Shown piece by piece: positions 1 through 5,930 of a stretch of 7,172 bases of DNA. The notes beneath the pieces were generated by a model. It was not told the origin of the DNA. It saw only the letters and a list, made by a program, of their open reading frames with translations, and ran no database searches. Made by a program: the position numbers and the translations under genes. Numbering within the stretch: position 1 is the first letter of the stretch; each line of letters starts with the position of its first letter. The stretch is from Nocardia sp. (GTDB taxonomy: Bacteria > Actinomycetota > Actinomycetes > Mycobacteriales > Mycobacteriaceae): positions 1 to 7,172 of the forward strand of contig JABFXT010000202.1 of assembly GCA_013361595.1 (NCBI GenBank), in the 5' to 3' direction.

Positions 1-253
<253 letters not shown>

Positions 254-386
254 AACAAAGATTGCTACGCGTCCACTGTGCAGTATCTGAAACAACACAC
301 AGATACAGAAGACACTCCATGAACCGAAGAGGTCGATGAGATTTCTCGGGGGTTGGGGGTGGCTCTCTGTGGATAGTTTCATAGAG
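254..386 (+). other. 23S-5S internal transcribed spacer
   Basis: This 133-nt spacer lies within the rrn transcript and is removed during rRNA processing. It contains no tRNA gene. A perfect 7-bp hairpin is visible, with GTATCTG (283-289) pairing with CAGATAC (300-306) around a 10-nt A-rich loop. The stretch ATTGCTACGCGTCCACTGTG (271-290 region) resembles the 23S-5S spacer of mycobacteria and nocardiae, as recalled from known rrn operons. The hairpin may take part in processing, but that is an inference. Confidence 0.8.
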
Positions 387-504
387 TTACGGCGGTTATA
401 GCGGCAGGGAAACGCCCGGTCCCATTCCGAACCCGGAAGCTAAGCCTGCCAGCGCCGATGGTACTGCACTCGACAGGGTGTGGGAGAGTAGGACACCGCC
501 GGAA
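387..504 (+). rRNA. rrf: 5S ribosomal RNA
   Basis: This is the complete 5S rRNA of the large ribosomal subunit, about 118 nt long, which suits actinobacteria. The two ends form helix I: GTTACGGCGGT at 386-396 pairs with ACCGCCGGAAC at 495-505 with one A-G mismatch. The conserved loop sequence CCATTCCGAACCCGGAAG lies around 422-439, and GGGAGAGTAGGACACCGCC closes the gene near 482-500. It is the last gene of the rrn operon and is followed directly by a terminator. The exact ends may be off by one or two bases. Confidence 0.97.
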
Positions 505-513
505 CATACTTTC

Positions 514-550
514 AAGACAGGGGACCCTTTCGGGTCCCCTGTCTTCGTTT
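514..550 (+). terminator. Rho-independent terminator of the rrn operon
   Basis: A perfect 14-bp stem is formed by AAGACAGGGGACCC (514-527) and GGGTCCCCTGTCTT (532-545) around a TTTC tetraloop (528-531). A T-rich tail, CGTTT, follows. It begins 9 nt after the end of 5S rRNA, so it terminates the rRNA transcript and separates it from the protein gene downstream. Confidence 0.93.
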
Positions 551-669
551 CTGTATACGGTGATTCGGACCCGTAAACTTGGTGTGAGTACAGTTCCACC
601 ATTGTCGGCGGCGCGACCGTGTCACCGGCATCATTCGATCCAGTCTTGTCACCGAGAGAGGGACCCGCC
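551..669 (+). promoter_or_regulatory. Intergenic leader upstream of the TPR protein gene
   Basis: This stretch between the rrn terminator and the TPR protein gene should contain that gene's promoter, because the strong terminator blocks read-through. No clear sigma-70-type promoter stands out. The best -10-like hexamer is TACAGT at 589-594, with a poor -35-like TTCGGA at 564-569 and an overlong 19-nt spacer. A good ribosome binding site is at its 3' end. The promoter call is weak. Confidence 0.25.
654..663 (+). promoter_or_regulatory. Ribosome binding site deciding the GTG start at 670
   Basis: The purine run GAGAGAGGGA ends 6 nt before the GTG at 670, which is ideal Shine-Dalgarno spacing. 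The in-frame GTG at 619 has no comparable site. This makes 670 the preferred start and shortens the open frame by 17 codons. Confidence 0.75.
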
Positions 670-2217
670 GTGCCGGAACAGAACAACGGCCGGAAATCGT
701 TCCGGCGCAATTCTTCCGGATCCGACGCCGGCTTCCGCCGCGGCGAGAATACCGACGCGGGCCGCGGAGCAGGCGAATCGGGCGGCCGCGGCGACGGCGC
801 CCGTACGGGTGGCCGGGGCGGGTTCCGGCGTGACGACGACAATCGTGGCGACATACGCCGCAACCGGGACGCGGACACCAGAGGGGAAGGTCGCGGCGGC
901 CGTCCCGCCGCCGGCGGTGGCGGGTTCGGCGGTGACCGATCTCGGGGCCCGCAGCGGCCCGACCGCGGTGGCCGGGACGACCGGACCGGGTTCTCGGGGC
1001 AGCGTGAGCGTGGAACCGACCGGGCGGGCGGTCGACCGGGGTTCCGAGCCGACGGTCCGAGCGCCGGGCAGGGCGAGGATCGTTCCCGGGGCCCGCGACC
1101 GCGGCCGGACGGGGATAAACGTGAGTACGGGACGCGGGAGCGCGGCGATCATCGTTCGTCGTGGCGCTCCTCATTCGGCGATTCCGATCGCGGCCGGGAG
1201 CACCGTGGTGGTGGACGCCCGGACAATCGGAGTAGGCCCGACGACCGTCGGTTCGAGGCGCGCGGCGGGGCCGAGCGTTCCGATCGGGGCGGAGATGACC
1301 GTCGATTCGGCGGCCGCGGTCCCGCCGAGCGTTCCGATCGGGGCGGGGACGACCGTCGATTCGGTGGTCGCGCTCCGGCCGAACGGCCTGATCGGGGTGG
1401 GGACCGGCCTCGCCGGGATCGGATCGAGGCGTCTGGGAGCGGCAACGGTTCGGGAAACTTCTCCCGAGGTGGCGGCGAGCCCGGCGGGCCGCGGCGGCGT
1501 GGTGGTGAAGGCGGCGGCCGCGGTGCCGATCGGCGCCCGCCGCGGCCCGATGAACCGGATCTGCCCGACGAGATCCAGGCCGGTGATCTCGATACGTCGA
1601 TCCGGCGAGATCTGCTGAGCTTGGACAAGGGCAACGCCGAGACCGTATCCAGGCATCTGGCGATGGCCGCGCAAGTACTCGACGACGATCCGCAGCTGGC
1701 GCTGGCCCATGCGCGGGCGGCGCGGCAGCGGGCCGGCCGGATCGCCGTGGTTCGCGAAACCGCCGGCGTCGTCGCCTACCACGCCGGCGAATGGGCCGAG
1801 GCACTGTCCGAACTGCGAGCGGCACGGCGGATGGCGGGCGGATCCGGACTCCTGGCGGTGATGGCGGACTGCGAACGCGGCCTGGGCCGGCCCGAGCGGG
1901 CCATCGAAATCGGACGCAGCGACGAAGCCCGTGCCCTCACCGGCGACGAGGCCATAGAACTGCGCATCGTGGTCGCGGGCGCGCGTATGGACCTGGGGCA
2001 GTTCGACCAGGCCGTGGTGACCCTGCAGACTTCCGATCTCGACCCGGCCCGGACCGGTTCGGGGCCCGCGCGGCTGTTCTACGCCTACGCCGACGCGCTG
2101 GTCGCGGCCGGACGTACCCAGGAAGGGCTGACCTGGTTCTTCAATGCCGCCGCCGCTGATCTCGACGGGGAAACCGATGCCGAGGAGCGGGCGGCGGAAT
2201 TGACCGGCGAGGCGTGA
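670..2217 (+). CDS. TPR-domain protein with a long Arg/Gly/Asp-rich N-terminal region
   Basis: The predicted protein has 515 residues. Residues 1 to about 297 are low-complexity, dominated by R, G and D, with at least ten RGG tripeptides and many DRGG and GGR motifs. They look intrinsically disordered and polyampholytic. Residues 191-244 are three tandem 18-residue repeats of the form DDRRFGGRxPAERxDRGG. Residues 298-515 form an alpha-helical TPR-like domain with repeat units near 358-392 (AGVVAYHAGEWAEAL), 398-415 (CERGLGRPERAIEI), 438-450 (MDLGQFDQAV) and 472-486 (ADALVAAGRTQEGL). No signal peptide or membrane segment is visible, so it is probably cytoplasmic. By order and domain type it matches the TPR protein Rv1691 of M. 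tuberculosis, whose function is unknown and which, from memory, is only about 250 residues long. RG-rich tails often bind RNA, but RNA binding here is inference. It converges on the minus-strand gene after a 16-bp gap. Confidence 0.88.
   Translation: MPEQNNGRKSFRRNSSGSDAGFRRGENTDAGRGAGESGGRGDGARTGGRGGFRRDDDNRGDIRRNRDADTRGEGRGGRPAAGGGGFGGDRSRGPQRPDRGGRDDRTGFSGQRERGTDRAGGRPGFRADGPSAGQGEDRSRGPRPRPDGDKREYGTRERGDHRSSWRSSFGDSDRGREHRGGGRPDNRSRPDDRRFEARGGAERSDRGGDDRRFGGRGPAERSDRGGDDRRFGGRAPAERPDRGGDRPRRDRIEASGSGNGSGNFSRGGGEPGGPRRRGGEGGGRGADRRPPRPDEPDLPDEIQAGDLDTSIRRDLLSLDKGNAETVSRHLAMAAQVLDDDPQLALAHARAARQRAGRIAVVRETAGVVAYHAGEWAEALSELRAARRMAGGSGLLAVMADCERGLGRPERAIEIGRSDEARALTGDEAIELRIVVAGARMDLGQFDQAVVTLQTSDLDPARTGSGPARLFYAYADALVAAGRTQEGLTWFFNAAAADLDGETDAEERAAELTGEA
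1240..1401 (+). repeat. Three tandem 54-bp in-frame repeats
   Basis: Units lie at 1240-1293, 1294-1347 and 1348-1401. Each encodes 18 residues starting DDRRF and ending DRGG. By manual count, units 1 and 2 match at 43 of 54 bases and units 2 and 3 at 44 of 54. A 23-bp block is identical in units 1 and 2 (1270-1292 and 1324-1346). The period is a multiple of three, so gain or loss of units keeps the reading frame. The many synonymous differences show the duplications are not very recent. Confidence 0.9.
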
Positions 2218-2233
2218 CCGACGGCTGTCGAGA

Positions 2234-2716
2234 TCAGTTGACGGTCCAGTTGAGTTCGGTCCGCAGATCGGCCGGATTCATCCGTGGATCCGGTTCGGTC
2301 AGGTAGATCTCCCACCGATCGTCCGCCGGGGTGAGCCCCTGTTCGACGATCCAGCTGCGCAAACGGTCCCAGGTGACATCGAGGGAATCGAAACCGCCTT
2401 CGTGCACCACACGAGCGATCCGGCCCGCCGGCAGATCACTGGGGACGACTTCGCCGTCGGGTGTGATCCGGCGGTCCACCGGGAAGCCCACCTCGAGGTC
2501 TGTGAACCCGTCGGACGCGGTTCCCCACCGGGACAGTGCCGGTCCGGTGATCACGGCCTCCTGCGCGGTGAGAGTCCGCGGCAACAGGCCGAACGAGGTA
2601 TCGAAAAAGGCGACGGCCTGATCCTGGGTCACCCGGCCACGGACGACGGCAGTCATCGTTGCGGCGACCTCCCGCAGTTCGGGTCGCGGTGGTCGATCGA
2701 TCGACTCTGTGGTCAC
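2234..2716 (-). CDS. Stand-alone GyrI-like effector-binding domain protein
   Basis: The predicted protein has 160 residues. Its C-terminal half carries the typical GyrI-like/AraC effector-binding pattern: VVHEGGFDSLDVTWDRL, then SWIVEQGL, then WEIYLTEP and LRTEL near the end. This fold (SRPBCC-unrelated, SHS2-type) binds small hydrophobic or cationic ligands and occurs alone or fused to MerR or AraC-type regulators. No helix-turn-helix is present here, so it is probably a ligand-binding or sequestering protein rather than a DNA-binding regulator. The GTG start at 2716 is chosen because GGAGGG sits 6 nt upstream. The same frame stays open far upstream on this strand, but that part is antisense to other genes. 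It lies between genes whose M. tuberculosis homologues (Rv1691 and Rv1692) are adjacent, so it looks like a lineage-specific insertion. Ligand unknown. Confidence 0.85.
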   Translation of the reverse strand: MTTESIDRPPRPELREVAATMTAVVRGRVTQDQAVAFFDTSFGLLPRTLTAQEAVITGPALSRWGTASDGFTDLEVGFPVDRRITPDGEVVPSDLPAGRIARVVHEGGFDSLDVTWDRLRSWIVEQGLTPADDRWEIYLTEPDPRMNPADLRTELNWTVN

Positions 2717-2722
2717 AGGTAT

Positions 2723-2728
2723 CCCTCC
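2723..2728 (-). promoter_or_regulatory. Ribosome binding site of the GyrI-like gene
   Basis: On the minus strand, GGAGGG is followed by the 6-nt spacer ATACCT and then GTG at 2716-2714. This fixes the start inside a much longer open frame. Confidence 0.8.
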
Positions 2729-2740
2729 ACGTGATCTTCT

Positions 2741-2756
2741 GCCCGCCGTTGCGGGC
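2741..2756. promoter_or_regulatory. Inverted repeat upstream of the GyrI-like gene (possible operator)
   Basis: GCCCGC (2741-2746) and GCGGGC (2751-2756) form a perfect 6-bp dyad around a 4-nt centre, 25-40 nt upstream of the minus-strand start. Read on the minus strand, the dyad falls between a weak -35-like TTCAGG and a weak -10-like GAAGAT spaced 17 nt apart. This is where MerR-type operators usually lie. Both hexamers are poor, so the promoter and operator reading is speculative. It could instead be an RNA hairpin in the 5' leader. Confidence 0.3.
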
Positions 2757-2847
2757 CCTGAACTGATCCGACGGCTTCCGGCCGGGAAATTCATCGCTCG
2801 TGAGCGCCGGAACGCCGCGATACGGCACATGTGGGCGTGTTCTCCTC

Positions 2848-2879
2848 GCGGGTGAGCGGGTGAGGAGGCGAGCGGGCAG
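2848..2879 (+). repeat. Short 8-bp tandem repeat in the intergenic region
   Basis: GCGGGTGA occurs twice back to back (2848-2855 and 2856-2863). It is followed in the same register by the degenerate units GGAGGCGA (2864-2871) and GCGGGCAG (2872-2879). The array lies 78-109 bp upstream of the HAD phosphatase start. It could be a direct-repeat protein binding site, or simple slippage in G-rich DNA. Confidence 0.6.
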
Positions 2880-2956
2880 AAGGTGTACGGGGACGAGTGG
2901 GTGTCGAGGGCGTCGGAGGTAGGACGTAGGGTCCGGGTGTGCGGGAAGCGAGTGAG

Positions 2957-3838
2957 ATGCCGCGGTTGCGGGACAGGTACGAGGCGCTGCTGCTGGATCT
3001 GGACGGGACCCTGTACCGAGGGGCCGCGGTGATCGAGGGTGCCCCCGAGGCACTGTCGGGTGGGATACAGCGGCTGGTCTACGTCACCAACAATGCGAGC
3101 AGGTCGGCCACCGCTGTGGCGGCTCATCTCGCCGAGCTGGGATACCCGGCCACGGAAGCCGATGTGGTGACCAGCGCGCAGGCGGCCTGCCGGCTGCTGG
3201 CCGAACGTCTCGCGTCCGGGGCGGAAGTCCTGGTGGTCGGCTCCGATGATCTCGCCGCGGAGGTGAAATCCGCCGGTCTGCAACCGGTGCGGCGGGCGAC
3301 GGAGACCGTGGCGGCCGTCGTCCAGGGACATTCGCCGCAGACCGCGTGGCCGGATCTCGCCGAAGCCGCGTACGCGGTGCGGGCCGGCGCTGTGTGGGTG
3401 GCCGCCAATACCGATCGGACGCTGCCGAACGAACGTGGTCTCGCGCCCGGTAACGGTGCGATGGTCGCGGCGCTGCGGACCGCCACGGATCGGGACCCGG
3501 TGGTGGCCGGCAAACCGTATCCGCCGTTGCTGGAGGACGCGTTGGTCCGCGCCGGGACCCGGGCGGCCCTGGTGGTGGGGGACCGGCTCGACACCGATAT
3601 CTCCGGCGCGCAGAACGTGGAGCTGGATTCGCTGTTGGTACTGACCGGTGTCAGCACCGTCGACGAACTCGCCGGTCTGCCCGAGACGGAGTTGCCCACC
3701 TATATCGCCGACAGTCTGGATGCTCTCGATCAGCCACCGATACCCGGTCGTATCGACACGGCCGCGGCGCGTGCGGAACTGCGCGCGCACCCCGGGCGGG
3801 CACTGAGGGTACGCGCGCCACGTTCGGAAATCCGATAG
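2957..3838 (+). CDS. HAD-IIA family phosphatase (NagD/phosphoglycolate phosphatase type), possible glycerol-3-phosphate phosphatase
   Basis: The predicted protein has 293 residues and all four HAD motifs. Motif I is DLDGT at 14-18, where D14 is the nucleophile and D16 the general acid. Motif II is VTNNASRS with T44. Motif III is AGKP with K186. Motif IV is GDRLDTD with D209, D212 and D214 for Mg2+ binding. The C2-type cap between motifs II and III places it in subfamily IIA. It resembles Rv1692 of M. tuberculosis in sequence and position; that enzyme was reported as a glycerol 3-phosphate phosphatase that recycles phospholipid head groups. Rv1692 is recalled as about 350 residues with an extra C-terminal domain, which this protein lacks. 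The ATG at 2957 is preferred, with GGGAAG 8 nt upstream; an in-frame GTG at 2939 would add six residues. It is the first gene of the tlyA-nadK-recN operon. The substrate is inferred. Confidence 0.9.
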   Translation: MPRLRDRYEALLLDLDGTLYRGAAVIEGAPEALSGGIQRLVYVTNNASRSATAVAAHLAELGYPATEADVVTSAQAACRLLAERLASGAEVLVVGSDDLAAEVKSAGLQPVRRATETVAAVVQGHSPQTAWPDLAEAAYAVRAGAVWVAANTDRTLPNERGLAPGNGAMVAALRTATDRDPVVAGKPYPPLLEDALVRAGTRAALVVGDRLDTDISGAQNVELDSLLVLTGVSTVDELAGLPETELPTYIADSLDALDQPPIPGRIDTAAARAELRAHPGRALRVRAPRSEIR

Positions 3839-3841
3839 CGT
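3836..3841 (+). promoter_or_regulatory. Weak -10-like hexamer before the small conserved gene
   Basis: TAGCGT (fits TANNNT) overlaps the stop codon of the HAD gene and lies 10 nt before the ATG at 3852. That ATG has no good Shine-Dalgarno sequence. This spacing suits a leaderless transcript, which is common in actinobacteria, but no -35 element is visible. It is a guess that a transcription start map could test. Confidence 0.2.
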
Positions 3842-3851
3842 TGGGCTCACG

Positions 3852-4136
3852 ATGACTACCCCTACTCCCCGCCCGAACATGCCCGGCGCCGCCCGCGCCG
3901 GAGCGCCGCTGCCGGGTCGGCATCTGCCCGGCGCGGCCGGACCCGGTGAACCCGCCGACCCGGACCGGATCCGGGCCGAGGTCCGCGACCTGCTCGCCGA
4001 GCTCGGCAACGCACCGAGTATCGACGGGACCTCCGGGGACGCCTCTGTCGGCGCCGATCTGGCCCGCCGTGCGCACATCCTGGACCAGGCACACGAGGTG
4101 CTGGTGCAGGCGCTGGCCACGGTGGACAAGATCTGA
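3852..4136 (+). CDS. Small conserved actinobacterial protein (Rv1693-like position), function unknown
   Basis: The predicted protein has 94 residues. Residues 1 to about 35 are rich in Pro, Ala and Gly and probably disordered. The rest is predicted helical: DPDRIRAEVRDLLAELG, then a short loop, then a well-formed C-terminal helix with DLARRAHILDQAHEVLVQAL and the end ATVDKI. No known catalytic or metal-binding motif, signal peptide or membrane segment is seen. It starts 13 nt after the HAD gene and ends 1 nt before the tlyA start, so it belongs to the operon. In M. tuberculosis a small uncharacterised gene, Rv1693, occupies the same place; homology is inferred from position and size. The ATG lacks a clear ribosome binding site. 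Confidence 0.82.
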   Translation: MTTPTPRPNMPGAARAGAPLPGRHLPGAAGPGEPADPDRIRAEVRDLLAELGNAPSIDGTSGDASVGADLARRAHILDQAHEVLVQALATVDKI

Positions 4137-4137
4137 G

Positions 4138-4959
4138 GTGGCCAGGCGGGCGCGGGTGGACGCGGAATTGGTCCGCCGCGGTCTGGCGCGATCACGCGAA
4201 CACGCGGTGGAGTTGATCGGAGCCGGACGGGTGTTGATCAACGGCACCGTCGCGGTGAAACCGGCCACAGCGGTGGAGACCGGGACACCTCTGCTGGTCA
4301 AGGAACAGGTGGACGAGGTCGCCTGGGCGTCGCGTGGGGCGCACAAACTGCTGGGGGCGCTGGAGGCGTTCGAACCGCACGGGCTGGATGTCGCCGGGCG
4401 GCGCTGCCTGGATGCCGGTGCGTCGACCGGCGGTTTCACCGATGTGCTGCTCAACCGGGACGCTCGCGAAGTGGTGGCGGTCGATGTCGGCTACGGACAA
4501 CTGGTGTGGCGGCTGCGCACCGACGACCGCGTGCGGGTGCACGACCGCACCAATGTCCGGAATCTGACCGCGGACGATATCGGCGGGCCGGTCGATCTGG
4601 TGGTCGCCGACCTGTCCTTCATCGCCCTGGCGCTGGTGCTTCCCGCGCTGGCCGGCTGTGTGGTGCCCGGCGCGGATCTGCTGCCAATGGTGAAACCGCA
4701 GTTCGAGGTCGGTAAGGAGCGAGTGGGTTCCGGCGGCGTGGTGCGGGATCCGGTCCTCCGTGCCGACGCGGTCCGTTCGGTGGCCGCCGCAGCCGCGGAC
4801 CTCGGTCTGCACACCCAGGACGTGGTGGCGAGTCCGCTGCCCGGCCCTTCCGGCAATGTCGAATACTTTCTGTGGCTGCGCCGTACGGAATCGGCGGGCC
4901 GGTCCGCCGACGAGGTGGAAGCGCTGATACAGCGGGCAGTCGAGGAGGGACCGCAGTGA
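4138..4959 (+). CDS. tlyA: 16S/23S rRNA (cytidine-2'-O)-methyltransferase TlyA
   Basis: The predicted protein has 273 residues. In M. tuberculosis TlyA uses SAM to 2'-O-methylate C1409 of 16S rRNA and C1920 of 23S rRNA; its loss gives resistance to capreomycin and viomycin. Residues 1 to about 60 form an S4 RNA-binding domain. A linker follows, VAWA at 61-64, then a Rossmann-like FtsJ/RrmJ methyltransferase domain with SAM-binding [10 protein letters not shown] around 91-100. The catalytic set seen by comparison with the M. tuberculosis enzyme is K70, D158 (VADLSF), K186 ([10 protein letters not shown]) and E242 (GNVEYF). The GTG at 4138 is chosen because the N-terminus then begins [19 protein letters not shown], nearly identical to the M. 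tuberculosis protein as recalled. There is no good ribosome binding site, and the start lies 1 nt after the previous stop, so translation is probably coupled. The linker differs from the RAWV of M. tuberculosis. Older names call it a haemolysin. Confidence 0.96.
   Translation: MARRARVDAELVRRGLARSREHAVELIGAGRVLINGTVAVKPATAVETGTPLLVKEQVDEVAWASRGAHKLLGALEAFEPHGLDVAGRRCLDAGASTGGFTDVLLNRDAREVVAVDVGYGQLVWRLRTDDRVRVHDRTNVRNLTADDIGGPVDLVVADLSFIALALVLPALAGCVVPGADLLPMVKPQFEVGKERVGSGGVVRDPVLRADAVRSVAAAAADLGLHTQDVVASPLPGPSGNVEYFLWLRRTESAGRSADEVEALIQRAVEEGPQ
4942..4950 (+). promoter_or_regulatory. Ribosome binding site deciding the nadK start
   Basis: GAGGAGGGA lies inside the end of tlyA, with a 5-nt spacer to the GTG at 4956. 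This GTG overlaps the tlyA stop as GTGA. The strong site sets the start against an in-frame ATG at 4872. Confidence 0.85.
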
Positions 4960-5930
4960 ACACGGAGGGACCCCGGCAGCGGGAGATCCTGCTGGTCTCC
5001 CATCCCGGCCGGGCCGAGATCAGCGAAACCGCCCATCGGGTGGCGAAGATCTGCGCGGAAGCCGGAATCGGATTGCGCGTCCTGGCCGACGAGGCTTACA
5101 GCACCCGGTTCGACGCCGATACCGAACCGGTCACCGTTCCGGGTGGATACCCGGTGCAGGTGGTCGCCCACGAACCGGACGCGGCACTGGGCTGTGAGAT
5201 GGTGCTGGCGCTCGGCGGGGACGGAACGCTGCTGCGGGCCGCGGAACTCGCCCGGCGGGTGACGGTCCCGGTACTCGGTATCAACCTGGGACGGATCGGC
5301 TTCCTCACCGAGGCCGAAGCGGAGAACCTGGACGAGGCGCTCGCGCAGGTGGTCCGCCGTGACTACCGGGTCGAGGAGCGGATGACTCTCGATGTCAATG
5401 TCCGCCTCGACGACGAGATCATCGAACAGGGCTGGGCGTTGAACGAGGCCAGTATCGAGAACGCGGCCCGGATGGGCGTTCTCGAAGTGGTGCTCGAAGT
5501 GGACGGGCGGCCGGTGTCCTCCTACGGTTGCGACGGAATTCTTGTCGCTACCCCTACCGGTTCGACGGCGTATGCTTTCTCCGCGGGCGGGCCCGTGGTG
5601 TGGCCGGAACTGGAAGCGCTGCTGGTGATTCCGAGCAACGCGCACGCACTGTTCGCGCGCCCCCTGGTGACCAGCCCGGATTCACGGATCGCGGTCGAAT
5701 CGGTTGCCACCGGCCACGATGCGATAGTTTTCCTGGATGGCAGGCGCACCCTCGCACTGCCGCGGGGCGGTCGGGTCGAAGCGGTCCGGGGTGCCGAGCC
5801 GGTGCGGTGGGTGCGGCTGGATTCCGCGCCGTTCGCGGATCGGATGGTGCGCAAGTTCGAGCTGCCGGTCACGGGTTGGCGGGGCCGGCGGCGAACGGAG
5901 GGCACACGTGCTGACAGAGATAAGAATTGA
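4956..5930 (+). CDS. nadK: NAD kinase
   Basis: The predicted protein has 324 residues. NAD kinase phosphorylates the 2'-hydroxyl of NAD with ATP or polyphosphate to make NADP in the cytoplasm; actinobacterial enzymes are also called PpnK. The diagnostic GGDGT is at residues 87-91, with the catalytic D89. Other conserved parts are [10 protein letters not shown], the NE pair at 163-164 in LNEASIEN, and [21 protein letters not shown] starting at D193, which contributes to the nucleotide site. The length fits the family (M. tuberculosis PpnK is about 307 residues). The C-terminus ends in a basic tail, [18 protein letters not shown], that overlaps the recN start and is probably not essential. It overlaps tlyA by 4 nt and recN by 23 nt. 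All key residues are present. Confidence 0.97.
   Translation: MNTEGPRQREILLVSHPGRAEISETAHRVAKICAEAGIGLRVLADEAYSTRFDADTEPVTVPGGYPVQVVAHEPDAALGCEMVLALGGDGTLLRAAELARRVTVPVLGINLGRIGFLTEAEAENLDEALAQVVRRDYRVEERMTLDVNVRLDDEIIEQGWALNEASIENAARMGVLEVVLEVDGRPVSSYGCDGILVATPTGSTAYAFSAGGPVVWPELEALLVIPSNAHALFARPLVTSPDSRIAVESVATGHDAIVFLDGRRTLALPRGGRVEAVRGAEPVRWVRLDSAPFADRMVRKFELPVTGWRGRRRTEGTRADRDKN
5897..5902 (+). promoter_or_regulatory. Ribosome binding site of recN
   Basis: GGAGGG lies inside the 3' end of nadK with a 5-nt spacer to the GTG at 5908. It supports a recN start that overlaps nadK by 23 nt. Confidence 0.8.

Larger units (their letters stand above)
2717..2956. other. Divergent intergenic region between the GyrI-like gene and the HAD operon
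   Basis: This 240-bp region must carry the promoters of both flanking units. It holds the dyad at 2741-2756, the palindrome CCGGCCGG at 2778-2785, an inverted repeat CGCTC-GT-GAGCG at 2795-2806 and a short 8-bp tandem repeat at 2848-2879. From about 2848 to 2945 the plus strand is markedly G-rich and C-poor. I cannot assign a convincing -35/-10 pair to the plus-strand operon. No small gene or RNA gene is recognised. Confidence 0.5.

Noticed and set aside
619..669. Earlier GTG start at 619 for the TPR protein
   Set aside because: No ribosome binding site precedes it, whereas GAGAGAGGGA is well spaced from the GTG at 670 and would otherwise be coding.
1240..1401. CRISPR array or mobile-element repeat at the 54-bp units
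   Set aside because: The units are directly adjacent with no spacers and are in frame with a coding sequence, so they are protein repeats.
458..1618. Long plus-strand open frame of 386 codons starting inside 5S rRNA
   Set aside because: It overlaps the 5S gene and terminator and lies out of frame with the RGG-rich gene. It has no recognisable domain and arises from high GC content and low-complexity sequence.
512..1825. Long minus-strand open frame of 437 codons opposite the RGG-rich gene
   Set aside because: It is antisense to a gene with a good ribosome binding site and a recognisable TPR domain. Its Arg/Pro-rich product is what the complement of RGG codons gives.
2218..2233. Bidirectional terminator between the convergent TPR and GyrI-like genes
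   Set aside because: Only a 4-bp CGAC/GTCG stem (2219-2230) with no T tract is present, which is too weak to call.
2848..2945. Canonical G-quadruplex in the G-rich intergenic stretch
   Set aside because: The runs of three G are separated by loops too long or irregular for the usual four-run pattern, so it was not called.
2939..2956. Earlier GTG start at 2939 for the HAD phosphatase
   Set aside because: The spacing of the nearest purine run is less convincing, and the ATG at 2957 places the DLDGT motif at a usual distance from the N-terminus. The choice is not certain.
3946..4137. Earlier in-frame start for tlyA at 3946
   Set aside because: This part lies out of frame inside the small conserved gene, and the known TlyA N-terminus matches from 4138.
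2717..4195. Upstream extension of the GyrI-like frame to 653 residues
   Set aside because: The extension is antisense to the HAD phosphatase and the small conserved gene and lacks any domain. The GTG at 2716 has a strong ribosome binding site, so only 160 residues are real.
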